From Gammaproteobacteria bacterium (GTDB taxonomy: Bacteria; Pseudomonadota; Gammaproteobacteria; GRL18): a stretch of 7,316 nucleotides of DNA. This document shows, one piece after another, positions 6,191-7,316 of this stretch. Under the pieces are notes generated by a model that searched no databases, had not been told where the DNA came from, and saw nothing but the letters and a program-made list of their open reading frames with translations. The stretch is taken from the NCBI GenBank assembly GCA_013139395.1, contig WTAX01000493.1, positions 1 through 7,316 on the forward strand, given 5' to 3'. How positions within the stretch are numbered: position 1 is the first letter of the stretch; every line of letters starts with the position of its first letter. The translations under genes and the position numbers were made by a program.

Positions 6191-7020
6191 CAGACTAATC
6201 CCGTAACAGAATGCTCTGCAATAGAAAGACCAGTGGAAAGAGAAGCAGCACTCTGCTGCAAAATATCCTGAATAAGCTGAAAGATAGCCGTCATTACTTT
6301 TTCAAAATGCGGTAGTAAGGTAGGAAAAGTGATATAAATAATGGCAAAAGCAAGAATAATCGTAATCAGGAAGCCAACAGAAAATGGATTAAGCTGAGGA
6401 GATGCCTTAGACATGACGCCAAAACTCACATTCACCATCAGTAATGCCGTGATAGCGGGTAACACAATCATCACTGAACTGAGAAACATATTACTCCCCC
6501 AACTGACCAGCATCCAAAAACCTGTTGGCGAAATGCCGCCTGCACCAATGGGTAAAATAGTAAAACTATTGAGCACTTCACGAATTAAAATAAGATGGCC
6601 ATCAAGGGCTAAATATAAAAGAGTGGCAAACATGAGATAAAGCTGTCCAACAACCGTCACCTGAACACCATCCTGAGGACTGTTCATCATAGAAAAGCCC
6701 AAGCCTGCCTGCATGGCCAGAATATGTCCAGCCATAACAAATAGATTAAAAGCCAGTTGTAGTGCAAAGCCCATAATAGCGCCGATAAGAACCTGGTGAA
6801 CAGCAATAAGAAATGCTTCACCACTGATAAAATCGACTAAAGGTAAAGGTGGTAGAACGGGTACTACAACAATAGTAATAACAATAGAAGCAGCAATTCG
6901 GATTCGAACAGGAACAGACTGAGCAGAAAAAACCGGCGCAACCAGCATCATGGCACTAATACGAATAAACGGCCAGATCAAGGCACCAACAAAAGCAGTA
7001 ATTTCAGCTGTGGAAAACAT
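6190..7020 (-). CDS. fliR: Flagellar type III export protein FliR
   Basis: FliR is a core part of the FliPQR export-gate complex in the basal body. The 276-residue protein is very hydrophobic, with about six membrane segments, and shows family sequences: GALIWPFIRISAMMLVAPVF near the N-terminus, MGFALQLAFNLFVMAGHILAMQ and GLGFSMMNSPQDG in the middle, and LNPFSVGFLITI towards the end. It is slightly longer than the E. coli protein (261), the extra residues being a C-terminal tail (SAASLSTGLSIAEHSVTGLV). It starts 8 bp after fliQ, with AGGT just before the ATG, and overlaps flhB by one base. Confidence 0.96.
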   Translation of the reverse strand: MFSTAEITAFVGALIWPFIRISAMMLVAPVFSAQSVPVRIRIAASIVITIVVVPVLPPLPLVDFISGEAFLIAVHQVLIGAIMGFALQLAFNLFVMAGHILAMQAGLGFSMMNSPQDGVQVTVVGQLYLMFATLLYLALDGHLILIREVLNSFTILPIGAGGISPTGFWMLVSWGSNMFLSSVMIVLPAITALLMVNVSFGVMSKASPQLNPFSVGFLITIILAFAIIYITFPTLLPHFEKVMTAIFQLIQDILQQSAASLSTGLSIAEHSVTGLV

Positions 7021-7028
7021 CTGACCTG

Positions 7029-7304
7029 TTAACCGCCGCTTAAATAAAGTGGAATATTAATAAACATTTGAGTCATAAATTCCATTAAACGATCTAACAT
7101 ATATGGCCCTGCAAACATAAGAATAGCAAAGGTCACTAAGAGTTTAGGGATAAATGTCAGGGTTTGTTCATTTAATTGAGTGGCAGCCTGAAACATACTG
7201 ACCATAAGACCCACAACCAATGCCGGTATTAAAATAATCAGCAATAGAATAATAATAAGATACACTGCACCTTGTAAGATATCTAATACGGATTCAGGTG
7301 TCAT
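7029..7304 (-). CDS. fliQ: Flagellar type III export protein FliQ
   Basis: FliQ is the small helical-hairpin subunit of the FliPQR export gate. The 91-residue protein has two membrane helices (about 14-38 and 54-75) and the family motifs MTPESVLDI, VGLMVSMFQAATQLNEQTLTFIPKL and GPYMLDRL. The length is normal (E. coli 89). GGGGAA about 6 nt before the ATG, at the window's right edge, is a good ribosome site. By family gene order, fliP is expected just beyond the right edge. Confidence 0.97.
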   Translation of the reverse strand: MTPESVLDILQGAVYLIIILLLIILIPALVVGLMVSMFQAATQLNEQTLTFIPKLLVTFAILMFAGPYMLDRLMEFMTQMFINIPLYLSGG

Positions 7305-7316
7305 AATTATTTCCCC

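Overview
The window looks like part of a moderately AT-rich gammaproteobacterial chromosome. NadA closely follows the Enterobacteria/Pseudomonas-type sequence, and fliQ-fliR-flhB are in the usual order. I cannot name the genus. Coding is dense, apart from a 254-bp gap after nadA and a 237-bp divergent intergenic region.

Region by region. (1) Bases 1-718 (+) hold the 3' two thirds of nadA, quinolinate synthase of NAD biosynthesis. Compared with E. coli NadA as I remember it, it lacks about 34 internal residues, including the catalytic His-Pro-Glu and Gly-Ser-Thr-Ser motifs, although the reading frame stays open. (2) Bases 719-972 hold no gene. They contain a 36-bp imperfect direct repeat and a long inverted repeat whose + strand RNA would form an unbroken 32-bp stem, every imperfection being a G·U pair. 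(3) Bases 973-3099 (-) are a three-gene bufferin-type operon: a small secreted Cys-rich precursor (bufA, BufA2 type), an MNIO/DUF692 multinuclear iron oxygenase (bufB) and a DUF2063 partner protein (bufC). This is a RiPP system whose modified peptide is expected to bind copper in the periplasm. (4) Bases 3100-3336 are a divergent regulatory region with a 12-bp perfect palindrome, an FNR-like box and a candidate bufA promoter. (5) Bases 3337-4374 (+) encode a HIT-superfamily protein resembling eukaryotic VTC2/GDPGP1 GDP-hexose phosphorylases. (6) Bases 4448-4979 (+) hold a two-gene unit: a conserved-looking acidic protein of unknown function and a 62-residue zinc-ribbon protein with one membrane helix. 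(7) Bases 4977-5072 hold about four degenerate 24-26 bp tandem repeats between convergent genes, the last copy lying inside the 3' end of flhB. (8) Bases 5063-7304 (-) are fliQ-fliR-flhB of the flagellar type III export apparatus, tightly packed and probably continuing an operon from beyond the right edge.

How the genes fit together. BufB, with BufC presenting the peptide, should convert cysteines of BufA into copper-binding groups before or during export. FliQ, FliR and FlhB form part of the export gate and substrate-specificity switch of the flagellum. The strongest unexpected points are the internally deleted nadA, the bufferin cluster beside a VTC2-like gene, and the strand-specific RNA hairpin after nadA.
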